Below, piece after piece: positions 45,774-58,124 of a stretch of DNA of 64,000 nucleotides (the stretch's first letter is position 1; the number at the start of each line of letters is the position of its first letter). The DNA is from Chrysemys picta bellii (lineage: Eukaryota > Chordata > Testudines > Emydidae), in the NCBI RefSeq assembly GCF_011386835.1, contig NW_027053015.1, positions 1 through 64,000 of the forward strand, in the 5' to 3' direction. A program made the position numbers and the translations under genes. The notes beneath the pieces are model-generated. The model had not been told where the DNA came from. It did not search any database and saw nothing but the letters and a program-made list of their open reading frames with translations.

Positions 45774-46418
45774 GTACTGCTCTGTCTCACTGTAAATGGG
45801 GAACTAGTGGAAGGGGAAATGGAGCCCCCTGGTACTCACTAAAAGGGAAAGTGGTGGATTCTCCATCTCTTGATGTCATTGAATGAAGACTAGATGCCTT
45901 TCTGGAATGTGTGTGCCCAAATAGTAACTATTGTACTATACAGGAGGCCTATGATATGCAGGGGCTTAGATGAGATGCTCTAAAGGTCTCTTGTGGCCAT
46001 AAAGTCTACAAATTTTGGAAACACTGAGTGTAGTATTGGGAGCAGCCTGTGATGTTTTACTGTCTAGCCGGCTTGCTTCCTAGAATGAAGACGCATTGAG
46101 TGGGGTGATCCACACAGAGTAGCTCAAACCTTCAAAGTGTCAGGCCAGCAGCAGGACATTAGCACTTCCGGGGATGGGTGGGTGTGGCAGTGACATCACA
46201 AAGGCCTTTTCAGGACCTCAGCCTATTGGTCAAAGGTGTTAGGGAGGTGATAACCTCAGAGAGAGATGCTGACATCAGCCAGGCAGGACAGGGGCTTAGG
46301 GCCAGGGAAACCTCAGAGACCCCTGTGACTTTCATAGAATCATAGAATATCAGGGTTGGAAGGGACCTCAAGAGGTCATCTACTCCAACCCCGTCCTCAA
46401 GGCAGGACCAATTCCCAA

Positions 46419-46805
46419 CTAAATCATCCCAGCCAGGGCTTTGTCAAGCCGGGCCTTAAAAACCTCCAAGGAAGGAGACTCCACCAGCTCCCTAGTTAAC
46501 GCATTCCAGTGCTTCACCACCCTCCTAGTGAAATAGTGTTTCCTAATATCCAACCTGGACCTCCCCCACTGCAACTTGAGACCATTGCTCCTTGTTCTGT
46601 CATCTGCCACCACTGAGAACAACCGAGCTCCATCCTCTTTGGAACCCCCCTTCACGTAGTTGAAGGCTGCTATCAAATCCCCCCTCATTCTTCTCTTCTG
46701 GAGACTAAACAATCCCAGTTCCCTCAGCCTCTCCTCATAAGTCATGTGCTCCAGACCCCTAATCATTTTTGTTGCTCTCCACTGGACTCTTTCCAATTTT
46801 TCCAC
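46419..46805 (-). pseudogene. CR1-1 ORF2 C-terminal end (M15)
   Basis: 128 residues, identical to the M7 copy except for RELVESPS against REVVESPS. Confidence 0.85.
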
Positions 46806-46827
46806 ATCCTTCTTGTAGTGTGGGGCC

Positions 46828-47270
46828 TGTCGGAGAAAAACAGAGTTCTCACTATTTGTTTAGGTACAGCAAGTCAGATGCTTTATTAACTCTCACAATT
46901 GCCCAGAGGGAGAGAGCTAAGCAGGTCTCTCCCAGGAAACTAATTACAGCAAGCATTTATACCTTTCATTACAGAAATAACGAGGGACAGCTGCGTTTTG
47001 TTTATACATAGGCCATGTTGATATCTCATTTCTTCGCTTGTTTTGACTCTTGCCAACATACAATATTTTCTATACCTTATCTACACAAGGTCTTCTACAC
47101 CTTATCTATACCAGGTCATAATGACTTCTTACACAGTTCTTTCTCACCCGCCTCACACATTCCTCGCTTCTACAAATCTCGCGTTATTAGGGTTACAGTT
47201 AGCCTAACTCTTGCTAACGAACTGTCATGCATTGCATCCCCTTCCTGTGAGCTCTTTCTCTGCTTCCACA
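46828..47270 (-). mobile_element. Solo LTR (LTR-C), copy 2
   Basis: 443 bp, same borders and ggcc flanks as 18,642-19,084. The right flank ggcccaaaactgg shows the reading of the pre-insertion CR1. Confidence 0.82.
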
Positions 47271-49172
47271 GGCCCAAAACTGGACACAGTATTCCAGATG
47301 AGGCCTCACCAATGTCGAATAAAGGGGAACGATCACGTTCCTCGATCTGCTGGCAATGCCCCTACTTATACAGCCCAAAATGCCGTTAGCCTTCTTGGCA
47401 ACAAGAGCACACTGTTGACTCATATCCAGCTTCTCGTCCACTGTGACCCCTAGGTCCTTTTCTGCAGAACTGCTACCTAGCCATTCGGTCCCTAGTCTGT
47501 AGCAGTGCATGGGATTCTTCCGTCCTAAGTGCAGGACTCTGCACTTGTCCTTGTTGAACTTCATCAGGTTTTTTTTGGCCCAATCCTCTAATTTGTCTAG
47601 GTCCCTCTGTATCCGATCCCTACCCTCTAGCGTATCTACCACGCCTCCTAGTTTAGTGTCATCTGCAAACTTGCTGAGAGTGCAGTCCACACCATCCTCC
47701 AGATCATTAATAAAGATATTAAACAAAACCGGCCCCAGGACCGACCCTTGGGGCACTACTCCGCTTGAAACCGGCTGCCAACTAGACATGGAGCCATTGA
47801 TCACTACCCATTGAGCCCGACGATCCAGCCAGCTTTCTATCCACCTTACAGTCCATTCATCCATCCCATACTTCTTTAACTTGGTGGCAAGAATACTGTG
47901 GGAGAGCGTATCAAAAGCTTTGCTAAAGTCAAGGAATAACACATCCACTGCTTTCCCCTCCTCCACAGAGCCAGTTATCTCATCATAGAAGGCAATTAGG
48001 TTAGTCAGGCACGACTTCCCCTTGGTGAATCCATGCTGACTGTTCCTGATCACTTTCCTCTCCTCTAAGTGTTTCATAATTGATTCCTTGAGGACCTGCT
48101 CCATGATTTTTCCAGGGACTGAGGTGAGGCTGACTGGCCTGTAGTTCCCCGGATCCTCCTCCTTCCCTTTTTTAAAGATGGGCACTACATTAGCCTTTTT
48201 CCAGTCATCCGGGACCTCCCTCGATCGCCATGAGTTTTCAAAAATAATGGCTAATGGCTGTTCAATCTCATCCGCCAACTCCTTTAGCACCCTCGGATGC
48301 AGCGCATCCAGCCCCATGGAGTTGTGCACGTCCAGTTTTTCTAAATAGTCCCGAACCACTTCTTTCTCCACAGAGGGCTGGTCACCTTCTCCCCATATTG
48401 TGCTGCCCAGTGCAGCAGTCTGGGAGCTGACCTTGTTCGTGAAGACAGAGGCAAAAAAAGCATTGAGTACATTAGCTTTTTCCACATCCTCAGTCACTAG
48501 GTTGCCTCCCTCATTCAGTAAGGGGCCCACACTTTCCTTGACTTTCTTCTTGTTGCTAACATACCTGAAGAAACCCTTCTTGTTACTCTTAACATCTCTT
48601 GCTAGCTGCAACTCCAAGTGTGATTTGGCCTTCCTGATTTCACTCCTGCATGCCTGAGCAATATTTTTATACTCCTCCCTGGTCATTTGTCCAATCTTCC
48701 ACTTCTTGTAAGCTTCTTTTTTGCGTTTAAGATCAGCAAGGATTTCACTGTTTAGCCAAGCTGGTCGCCTGCCATATTTACTATTCTTTCTACACATCGG
48801 GATGGTTTGTTCCTGCAACCGCAATAAGGATTCTTTAAAATACAGCCAGCTCTCCTGGACCCCTTTGCCCTTCATGTTATTCTCCCAGGGGATCCTGCCC
48901 ATCGGTTCCCTGAGGGAGTCAAAGTCTGCTTTTCTGAAGTCCAGGGTCCGTATTCTGCTGCTCTCCTTTCTTCCTTGTGTCAGGATCCTGAACTCGACCA
49001 TCTCATGGTCACTGCCTCCCAGGTTCCCATCCACTTTTGCTTCCCCTACTAATTCTTCCCTGTTTGTGAGCAGCAGGTCGAGAAAAGCTCTGCCCCTAGT
49101 TGGTTCCTCCAGCACTTGCACCAGGAAATTGTGCCCTACACTTTCCAAAAACTTCCTGGATTGTCTGTGCAC
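47214..49172 (-). pseudogene. CR1-1 ORF2, reverse transcriptase (M15)
   Basis: 652 codons as at 19,028-20,986, with VQFW retained where the M7 copy has VQFG. All RT motifs including FADD are present. Ends in LTR-C. Confidence 0.9.
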
Positions 49173-49187
49173 CGCTGTATTGCTCTC

Positions 49188-49490
49188 CTAGCAGATATCA
49201 GGGTGATTAAAGTCTCCCATGAGAACCAGGGCCTGCGATCTAGCAACTTCTGCTAGTTGCCAGAAGAAAGCCTCGTCCACCTCATCCCCCTGGTCTGGTG
49301 GTCTATACCAGACTCCAACCGTGACATCCCCCTTGTTGCTCACACTTCTCAACTTTATCCAGAGACTCTCAGGTTTTTCTACAGTTTCATACCGGACCTC
49401 TGAGCACTCATACTCCTCTCTTACATACAATGCAACTCCCCCACCTTTTCTGCCCTGCCTGTCCTTCCTGAACAGTTTATATCCATCCAT
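49188..49490 (-). pseudogene. CR1-1 endonuclease part (M15)
   Basis: 100 codons: [48 protein letters not shown], then TAG where the family has W. The frame is the same as the 652-codon frame, so one nonsense codon is the only break between them. Confidence 0.85.
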
Positions 49491-50464
49491 GACAATACTC
49501 CAGTCATGTGAGTTATCCCACCAAGTGTCTGTTATTGCTTCAGCAAGTCTCCTTCTCGAGGTCTCTCTTTGAGGACTGAGAGAGTATTAGTGTTCACATG
49601 TGTGAGTGCGAGCAGGAGCCTCTTTGGAGTTTTCTCCTTTCCTTTGACGGATTTTACTAGAAAACAGACGTCCCTATTTAGAAGGTAAGAGCCTCCAAGA
49701 GGTTTTGGAACCTGCTCAGTCTGATCCATCTGGTGCCAGCTGACTTCTAGGCATGGAAAACACTAGGTTAAGGTGGCAGAATTTTATTCCCTCTGTGGGA
49801 TTTTGTCCCGTAGAATCACAGGGGACATTAGTGTTTGTCATTTTCGTTTTACCTTTTCCTCCATCCCTCCTTCCTTTCTCTTCATCTCTTACTTCTTTTG
49901 TCCTTTCTCCTGTTCACCTGCCACCACCAGGAGTGGTGTGTGTGTGTGTGTGTGTGTTGCTGGGGGTGCTCTTCACCTCCCCTTGTGGGAAGTTGATCCA
50001 AAACTGTGGGGTTGAAATAGTGCTTGAACTCCAATGACACTAGATGCTGCCATCCTGTGGCTTAGCATTAGTGTCTGGGATGATTGGGGCAAGATCTCAA
50101 CCTCCCCGCAACCCACTTCACTGCTGGCAGAATCCCTCCTGCCCCCCCTGCTAGAGCCGCCTCCCTGCCCAACCTGGGTGGGGGTGGAGAAGAGGGTTCT
50201 GATAACTTGAGCTGTGGTTTGGAGGTAGAACAGCTGTCAAGGGTACTGAGGGGGAGGTAGCAGGAGCTCACCCTACAAGGTGGTGGGTTGGCACTGGAGG
50301 TTACTAGAAAGGACAAGAAGACTCCATTCTGGGGTTCAGGAGGTGAATTCATCCCTCAGTGGTGGGCAGGTAGTCAGTTTAAATACTGCTGGTTCCAGGT
50401 GCCCTTAATTCCCCCTGATTCCTCGGGGCGTTTGAGTCTTTGACAGGTTCTCGTTCCCTTGCAG

Positions 50465-50588
50465 CAGGAGGACGTCATGGCCAGAGTGATGCACCAGCTC
50501 CGCATCATCCGGCACTTGTGCCAGGTGCCTTAGACACTGCAGGGGCTGTGCCTCTGAGGCCATCAGCAACTCCCGCTCCCTGCTGCAG
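50465..50588 (+). pseudogene. Fossil coding exon, M15
   Basis: 124 bp, M7-type with the TAG. Confidence 0.5.
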
Positions 50589-50951
50589 GTACTGCTCTGG
50601 CTCACTGTAAATGGGGTGCTAGTGGAAGGGGAAATGGAGCCCCCTGGCACTCAGTAAAAGGGAAAGTGGTGGATTCTCCATCTCTTGATGTCATTTCATG
50701 AAGACTAGATGCCTTTCTGGAATGTGTGTGCCCAAAAAGTACCTATTGTACTATACAGGAAGCCTATGATATGCAGGGGGTTAGATGAGATGTTCTAAAG
50801 GTCTCTTCTGGCCATAAAGTGTAGTAATTTTGGAAACACTGAGTGTAGCATTGGGAGCAGCCTCTGATGCTTTACTGTCTAGCCGACTTGCTTCCTAGAA
50901 TGAAGACGCATCGAGTGGGGTGATCCACAGAGAGTAGGTGAAACCTTCAAA

Positions 50952-53454
50952 GTGTCAGGCCAGCAGCAGGACATTCGCACTTCAGGGGATGGGTGGGTGT
51001 GGCAGTGACATCACAAAGGCCTTTTGCAGTGTAGTAGTTCCGGGGTGGGGCTCGTCCCTTCCTGGGGTACCTGGGAGCCAGGCCGCCCCGCTACAAAGCG
51101 AATAACAGTTAGGGCCCAGACCTTTGGGTAGGGGCTGAGCACACAATTAGCAGTTCGGCGCTCAGGCCTTTGTTCAGGGACTGAGCACACAATCAACAGT
51201 TCAGAGCTCAGGCCCTTATGCAGGGACTGAGCACACAATCAACAGTTCAGAGCTCAGGCCCTTATGCAGGGACTGAGCACACAATCAACAGCTCCGGCCC
51301 TGGGTCAGGGCGGGGAACAAACCAGTAGTCAGTCATCAGCCCAGGCCTTGTAGCAGGAGCTGGGTCAGTTTGGGTTAGCCCAGGCCCTAGGTCAGGGCGG
51401 GGCAGCAAACCAATCATCAGTCAGAGGCCCATGCCCCTTGGACAAGGAGGAGGAGAGACTGCCACCCAGCACGGGGTGGCAGGGGGGAACACAGGCCCAC
51501 CCACTCCACTGTGTTCCAGCCCGGGGCCCTATCCGCAGCAGTCCGTCTGCCGCGCAGTCAGTGGGGATCCTGACCGCAACACACTGACATGGGTTCGGGG
51601 TCTGCTATCCCCGGGCCACTTCCCATCTCCTCCTCCATGGGTACCTGTTCCTCCTGAGTTCCGTCTGCTGGGTCGCAGATCATGGGCTCCTCCGGGCCCC
51701 GAGCAGCAGGTAGGTCTGTCACTCCCTCTGGGCCCTTGACGGGGGAAGCTCAGACCGTTCCTCAGGATACCGGGCTCTCGGCAGGCTCAGGTCCGCGGGA
51801 GCTCGGGCACCAGCGTCTGTCCTCTCCCGCTGCCGGCCAGCTACTGAGCGCTGTGGCTTGGCCTTTATACTTCCTGTCCCGCCCCTTGACTTCCGGGGGG
51901 TGGGGACAGGCCGCGGTGGCCTTGACTTCCTGGGGCGCCTGGGAGCCAGGCCGCCCCGCTACATGCAGTATCTCAGCGTATTGGTCAAAGGTGTTAGGGA
52001 GGTGGTGACCTCAGAGAGAGATGCTGACATCAGTCAGGGGCGCAGGGCCAGGGAAACCTCAGAGACCCCTGTGGCTTTGCTTTAGCAAGTCTCCTTCTCG
52101 AGGTCTCTCTTTGAGGACTGAGAGAGTATTAGGGTTCACGTATGTGAGTGAGAGCAGGAGCCTCTTTCGAGTTTTCTCCTTCCCTTTTACTGATTTTACT
52201 AGAAAACAGACGTCCCTGTTTAGAAGGTAAGAGCCTCCAAGAGGTTTTTGAACCTGCTCAGTCTGATCCACCTGGTGCCCGTTGAATTCTAGGCATGGAA
52301 AACACTAGTTCAAGGTGACAGAATTTTGTAGTCCACACGGGATTTTGTCCTGTGGAATCACTGGGGACATTAGGGTTTGTCCTTTTCCTTTTACCTTTTC
52401 CACCATCCCTCCTTCCTTTCTCTTCATCTCTTACTTCTTTTGTCCTTTCTCCTGTTCCCCTCCCACCACCAGGAGTGGTGTGTGTGTGTGTGTGTTGCTG
52501 GGGATGATCTTCACCTCCTCTTGTGGGAAGTTCATCCAAAACTGTGGGGTTGAAATAGTGCTTGGACTCCACAGACACTAGATGCTGCCATCCTGTGGCT
52601 TAGCGTTAGTGTCTCGGATGACTTGGGCAAGATCTCAACCTCCCCGCAACCCACTTCACTGCTGCCAGAATCCCTCCTGCCCCCACTGCTAGACCCGCCT
52701 CCCAGCCCAACCTTGGTGGGGGTCTAGAAGAGGTTTCTGATGACTTAAGCTGTGGTTTGGAGGTGGAACAGCTGTCAAGGACACTGAGGGGGAGGTAGCA
52801 GGAGCTCACCCTAGAAGGAGGGGGATTGGCACTGGAGGTTACTAGAAAGGACAAGAAGACTCCATTCTGGGATTCAGGAGGTGAATTCATCCCTCAGTGT
52901 TGGGCAGGTGCTGAGTGGAAATACTGCTGGTTCCAGGTGCCCTTAATTCCCCCTGATTCCTCGGGGCGTTTGAGTCTGACAGGTTCCAAAGTGAGGCACC
53001 AGCTCCGCATCATCCATCACTTGCGCCAGGTGCCTGAGACACTGCAGGGGTTGTGCCTCTGAGGCCTTCAGCAACTCCCGCTCCCTGTTGCAGGTACTGC
53101 TCTGGCTCACTGTAAATGGGGAGCTAGTGGAAGGGGAAATGGAGCCCCCTGGCACTCAGTGAAAGGGAAAGTGGTGGATTCTCCATCTCTTGAAGTCATT
53201 GAATGAAACTAGATGCCTTTCTGGAATGTTTGTGCCCAAAAAGTAACTATTGTCCTATACAGGAAGCCTATGATATGCAGGGGGTTAGATGAGATGCTCT
53301 AAAGGTCTCTTCTGGCCATAAAGTGTATTAATTTTGGAAACACTGAGTGTAGCATTGGGAGCAGCCTCTAATGTTTTACTGTCTAACCGGCTTGCTTCCT
53401 AGAATGAAGACGCATTGAGTGGGGTGATCCACAGAGAGTAGCTCAAACCTTCAA
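50952..53454. repeat. Array monomer M16 (TRIM-like element)
   Basis: Sister of M11. The fossil exon is damaged: 36 bp spanning the acceptor and exon start are deleted (gacaggttc joined to caaagtgagg at 52,987). GT run 52,478-52,495. Confidence 0.88.
51030..51963 (-). mobile_element. TRIM-like element, copy 3 (934 bp)
   Basis: Same borders, tgcag duplication and number of internal 46-bp units as copy 2. Confidence 0.65.
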
Positions 53455-53945
53455 AATGTCAGGCCAGCAGCAGGATATTAGCACTTCAGGGGATGGGTGG
53501 GTGTGGCAGTGACATCACAAAGGCCTTTTGCAGGAGCTCAGCCTATTGGTCAAAGTTGTTAGGGAGGTGGTGACCTCAGAGAGAGATGCTCACATCAGCC
53601 AGGCAAAACAGGGGCGCAGGGCCAGGGAAACCTCAGAGACCCCTGTGGCTTTGCTTCAGCAAGTCTCCTTCTCGAGCTCTCTTTGAGGACTGAGAGAGTA
53701 TTAGGGTTCACATATGTGAGTGTGAGCAGGAGCCTCTTTCAAGTTTTCTCCTTTCCTTTTACCCATTTTACTAGAAAACAGAAGTCCCTGTTGAGAAAGT
53801 AAGTGCCTCGGAGAGGTTTGTAGCCTGTTCAGTCTGATCCACCTGGTGCCATCTGAATTCTAGGCATGGAAAACACTAGTTTAAGGTGGCAGAATTTTAT
53901 TCCCTCCCTGGGATTTTGTCCCGTAGAATCACTGGGGATATTAGG

Positions 53946-54734
53946 AAAACAACAAGGAGTCTGGTGGCACCTTAAAGACTAACAGATTTATTTGGGCATA
54001 AGCTTTCGTGAGTAAAAACCTCACTTCTTCGGATGCATAGAGTGAAAGTTACAGATGCAGGCATTATATACTGACACATGGAGAGCAGGGAGTTACTTCA
54101 CAAGTGGAGAACCAGTGTTGACAGGGCCAATTCAAAAATCAGGGTGGATGTAGTCCACTCCCAATAATAGATGAGGAGGTGTCAATTCCAGGAGAGGAAA
54201 AGCTGCTTCTGTAGTGAGCCAGCCACTCCCAGTCCCTATTCAAGCCCAGATTAATGGTGTTGAATTTGCAAATGAATTTTAGTTCTGCTGTTTCTCTTTG
54301 AAGTCTGTTTCTGAAGTTTTTTTGTTCAATGATAGTGACTTTTAAATCTGTAATAGAATGACCAGGGAGATTGAAGTGTTCACTTACTGGCTTATGTATG
54401 TTACCACTCCTGATGTCCGATTTGTGTCCATTTATTCTTTTGCGGAGGGACTGTCCGGTTTGGCCAATGTACATGGGAGAGGGGCATTGCTGGCACATGA
54501 TGGCATATATGACATTAGTGGATGTGCAGGTGAATGAGTCCCTGATGGTGTGGCTGATGTGGTTGGGTCCTCTGATGCTGTTGCCAGAGTAGATATGGGG
54601 ACAGAGTAGGCAACGAGGTTTGCTACGGGGATAGGTTCCTGGGTTGGTGTTTCTGTGGTGTGGTGTGTAGTTGCTGGTGAGTATTTGCTTCAGGTTGGGG
54701 GGTTGTCTGTAAGCGAGGACTGGCCTGCCTGCCT
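53946..54734 (-). mobile_element. Truncated PLE (copy in M17)
   Basis: Left 0.79 kb of the PLE, same left flank as 34,624. It stops after gcctgcct, inside the region just upstream of the GIY-YIG coding part, where CR1-2 begins. Confidence 0.9.
54139..54498 (-). pseudogene. PLE GIY-YIG endonuclease tail (undisrupted piece)
   Basis: 119 codons from MCQQCPSPMYIGQTGQSLRK onward, with the arginine codon that is TGA in the copy at 35,114. The domain continues through HKSDI, HFNLPGHS and ELKFICKFNT to a stop. Its true N-terminal part, RT, is missing by truncation. Confidence 0.85.
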
Positions 54735-54735
54735 G

Positions 54736-56037
54736 TCATCGAGTCCAGTCCCCTGCCCGCTTGGCAGGACCAAATACCATCCCTGATAGACATTTATCTA
54801 ACCTACTCTTAAATATCTCAAGAGATGGAGATTCCACAACCTCCCTCGGCAATTTATTCCAGTGTTTAACCACCCTGACAGTTAGGAACTTTTTCCTAAT
54901 GTCCAACCTAGACCTCCCTTGCTGCACTTTAAACCCATTGCTTCTGGTTCTATCCTTAGAGGCTAAGGTGAACAAGTTTTCTCCCTCCTCCTTATGACAC
55001 CCTTTTAAATACCTGAAAACTGCTATCATGTCTCCTCTCAGTCTTCTCTTTTCCAAACTAAACAAAGCCAATTCTTTCAGCCTTCCTTCATAGGTCATGT
55101 TCTCAAGACCTTTAATCATTCTTGTTGCTCTTCTCTGGACCCTTTCCAATTTCTCCACAGCTTTTTTAAAATGCGGTGCCCAGAACTGGACACAATACTC
55201 CAGCTGAGGCCTAACCAGAGCAGAGTAGAGCGGAAGAATGACTTCTCGTGTCTTGCTCACAACACACCTGTTAATACATCCCAGAATCAGGTTTGCTTTT
55301 TTTGCAACAGCATCACACTGTTGACTCATATTTAGCTTGTGGTCCACTATAACCCCTAGATCCCTTTCTGCCGTACTCCTTCCTAGACAGTCTCTTCCCA
55401 TTCTGTATGTGTGAAACTGATTGTTCCTTCCTAAGTGGAGCACTTTGCATTTGTCTTTGTTAAACTTCATCCTCTTTAACTCAGACCATTTCTCCAATTT
55501 GTCCAGATCATTTTGAATTATGACCCTGTCCTCCAAAGCAGTTGCAATCCCTCCCAGTTTGGTATCATCCGCAAACTTAATAAGCGTACTTTCTATGCCA
55601 ATATCTAAGTCGTTGATGAAGATATTGAACAGCGCCGGTCCCAAAACAGACCCCTGCGATACCCCACTCGTTATGGCTTTCCAGCAGGATTGGGAACTAT
55701 TAATAACAACTCTCTGAGTACGGTTATCCAGCCAGTTATGCACCCACCTTATAGTAGCCCCATCTAAATTGTATTTGCCTAGTTTATCAATAAGAATATC
55801 ATGCGAGACCGTATCAAATGCCTTACTAAAGTCGAGGTATACCACATCCACAGCCTCACCCTTATCCACAAGGCTCGTTATCCTATCAAAGAAAGCTATC
55901 AGATTGGTTTGACATGATTTGTTCTTCACAAATCCATGCTGGCTGTTCCCTATCACCTTACCACCTTCCAAGTGTTTGCAGGTGATTTCCTTAATTACTT
56001 GCTCCATTATCTTCCCTGGCCCAGAAGTTAAACTCAC
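54736..56037 (-). pseudogene. CR1-2 RT and C-terminal region (M17)
   Basis: 433 codons as counted; the usual stop after LSGMV is read through because of a 9-base loss (ccatctaga) near 54,780, adding a short tail. Motifs as in the M10 copy. Confidence 0.88.
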
Positions 56038-56981
56038 TGGGGTCTGTAGTTTCCTGGGTTGTTTTTATTTCCCTTTTTATAGATGGGCACTATATTTGCC
56101 CTTTTCCAGTCTTCTGGAATCTCTCCCGTCTCCCATGATTTTCCAAAGATAATAGCTAGAGGCTCAGATACCTCCTCTATTAGCTCCTTGAGTATTCTAG
56201 GATGCATTTCATCAGGCCCGGGTGACTTGCAGGCATCTAACTTTTCTAAGTGATTTTTAACTTGTTCTTTTTTTATTTTATCTGCTAAACCTCCCCCCTT
56301 CCCATTAGCATTCACTATGTTAGGCATTCCTTCAGACTTCTCGGTGAAGACCGAAACAAAGAAGTCATTAAGCATCTCCGCCATTTCCAAGTTTCCTGTT
56401 ACAGTTTCTCCCTCTTCACTAAGCAGTGGGCCTACCCTGTCTTTGGTCTTCCTCTTGCTTCTAATGTATTGATAAAAAGTCTTCTTGTTTCCCTTTATTC
56501 CCGTAGCTAGTTTGAGCTCATTTTGTGCCTTTGCCTTTCTAATCTTGCCCCTGCATTCCTGTGTTGTTTGCCTATATTCATCCTTTGTAATCTGTCCCAG
56601 TTTCCATTTTTGATATGACCCCTTTTTATTTTTTAGATCATGCAAGATCTCATGGTTAAGCCAAGGTGGTCTTTTGCCACATTTTCTATCTTTCCTAACC
56701 AGCGGAATAGCTTGCTTTTGGGCCCTTAATAGTGTCCCTTTGAAAAACTGCCAACTCTCCTCAGTTGTTTTTCCCCTCAGTCTTGATTCCCATGGGACCT
56801 TACCTATCAGCTCTCTGAGCTTACCAAAATCTGCCTTCCTGAAATCCATTGTCTCTATTTTGCTGTTCTCCCTTCTACCCTTCCTTAGAATTGCAAACTC
56901 TATGATTTCATGATCACTTTCACCCAGGCTGCCTTCTACTTTCAAATTCTCAACGAGTTCCTCCCTATTTGTTAAAATCAA
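56034..56981 (-). pseudogene. CR1-2 endonuclease end, linker, RT start (M17)
   Basis: 315 codons, undisrupted, with KKGSYQKWK and GKGGGLAD as private changes. Confidence 0.88.
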
Positions 56982-56983
56982 GT

Positions 56984-57601
56984 CTAGAACAGCTTCCCCC
57001 CAGTAGCTTTTTCAACCTTCTGAAATAAAAAGTTGTCTCCAATGCAGTCCAGGAATTTGTTGGATAGTCTGTGCCCCGCTGTGTTATTTTCCCAACATAT
57101 AGCCGGATAGTTGAAGTCCCCCATCACCACCAAATCTTGGGCTTTGGATGATTTTGTTAGTTGCTTAAAAAAAGCCTCATCCACCTCTTCCACCTGGTTA
57201 GTTGGCTTGTAGTAGACTCCTAGCATGACATCTCCCTTGTTTTTTACCCCTTTTAGCCTAACCCAGAGACTCTCAACACTTCCGTCTCCTATGTCCATCT
57301 CTACCTCAGTCCAAGTGTGTACATTTTTAATATACAAGGCAACACCTCCTCCCTTTTTCCCCTGTCTATCCTTCCTGAGCAAGCTGTACCCATCCACACC
57401 AACATTCCAATCACGTGTATTATCCCACCAAGTTTCAGTGATGCCAACAATGTCATAGTTGTATTTATTTATTAGCACTTCCAGTTCTTCCTGCTTATTC
57501 CCCATACTTCTCACATTTGTATATAGGCATCTAAGATACTGGTTTGATCTTTCCTCCCAGTTTTGTCCTGACCCTCCTTTCCCTCTGACAATATAGCCCA
57601 C
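56984..57601 (-). pseudogene. CR1-2 AP endonuclease domain (M17)
   Basis: 205 codons with YTNVRSMGN and GVYYKPTNQ as private changes; same terminal frameshift. Confidence 0.88.
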
Positions 57602-57999
57602 ACTCCCTCTCGTTTTTGACCCATCTCCCCGGTCTCCATGTTCCCCACTTACCTGTGGGCTTTGCTCACCTGTCCCCGTCGAACCTAGTTTAAAGCCCTC
57701 CTCACTAGGTTAGCCAGTCTGTGTCCAAAGGTACTAATAACTTGAGCTGTGGTTTGGAGGTGGAACAGCTGTCAAGGGCACTGAGGGGGAGATAGCAGGA
57801 GCTCATCCTTCAAGGAGGGGGGTTGTCACTGGAGGTTACTAGAAAGGACAAGAAGATTCCATTCTGGGGTTCAGGAGGTGAATTTATCCCTCAGTGGTGG
57901 GCAGGTGATGGGTGGAAGTAGTGCTGGTTCCAGGTGCCCTTAATTCCCGCTGATTCCTCGGGGCCTTTGAGTCTCTGACAGGTTCTCATTCCCTTGCAG

Positions 58000-58124
58000 C
58001 AGGAGGACGTCACGGCCAAAAGTGATGCACCAGCTCCGCATCATCCGGCACTTGTGCCAGATTCCTGAGACACTGCAGGGGCTGTGCCTCTGAGGCCATC
58101 AGCAACTCCCGCTCCCTGCTGCAG
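58000..58124 (+). pseudogene. Fossil coding exon, M17
   Basis: 125 bp, M6/M14 type. Confidence 0.5.

Larger units (their letters stand above)
41548..46137. repeat. Array monomer M14 (CR1-2)
   Basis: Sister of M10, sharing its GT-segment deletion (about 42,125). After CR1-2 it carries the M6-type fossil exon (45,649-45,773). Confidence 0.88.
46332..49536 (-). mobile_element. CR1-1 LINE, copy 2 (more complete)
   Basis: Same 5' and 3' borders as the copy in M7 but retains the 157 bp of endonuclease that M7 has lost. It has one fewer tail unit (catagaatcatagaat). Confidence 0.9.
46138..50951. repeat. Array monomer M15 (CR1-1 with LTR-C)
   Basis: Sister of M7. GT run 49,935-49,958. Fossil exon 50,465-50,588. 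Confidence 0.88.
54735..57732 (-). mobile_element. CR1-2 LINE (copy in M17, 3' end lost)
   Basis: Lacks the last bases of the 3' end (starts gtcatcgagtcc instead of the full tail). 5' border as in the other copies. A short filler gcct at the junction with the PLE suggests end-joining. Confidence 0.9.
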
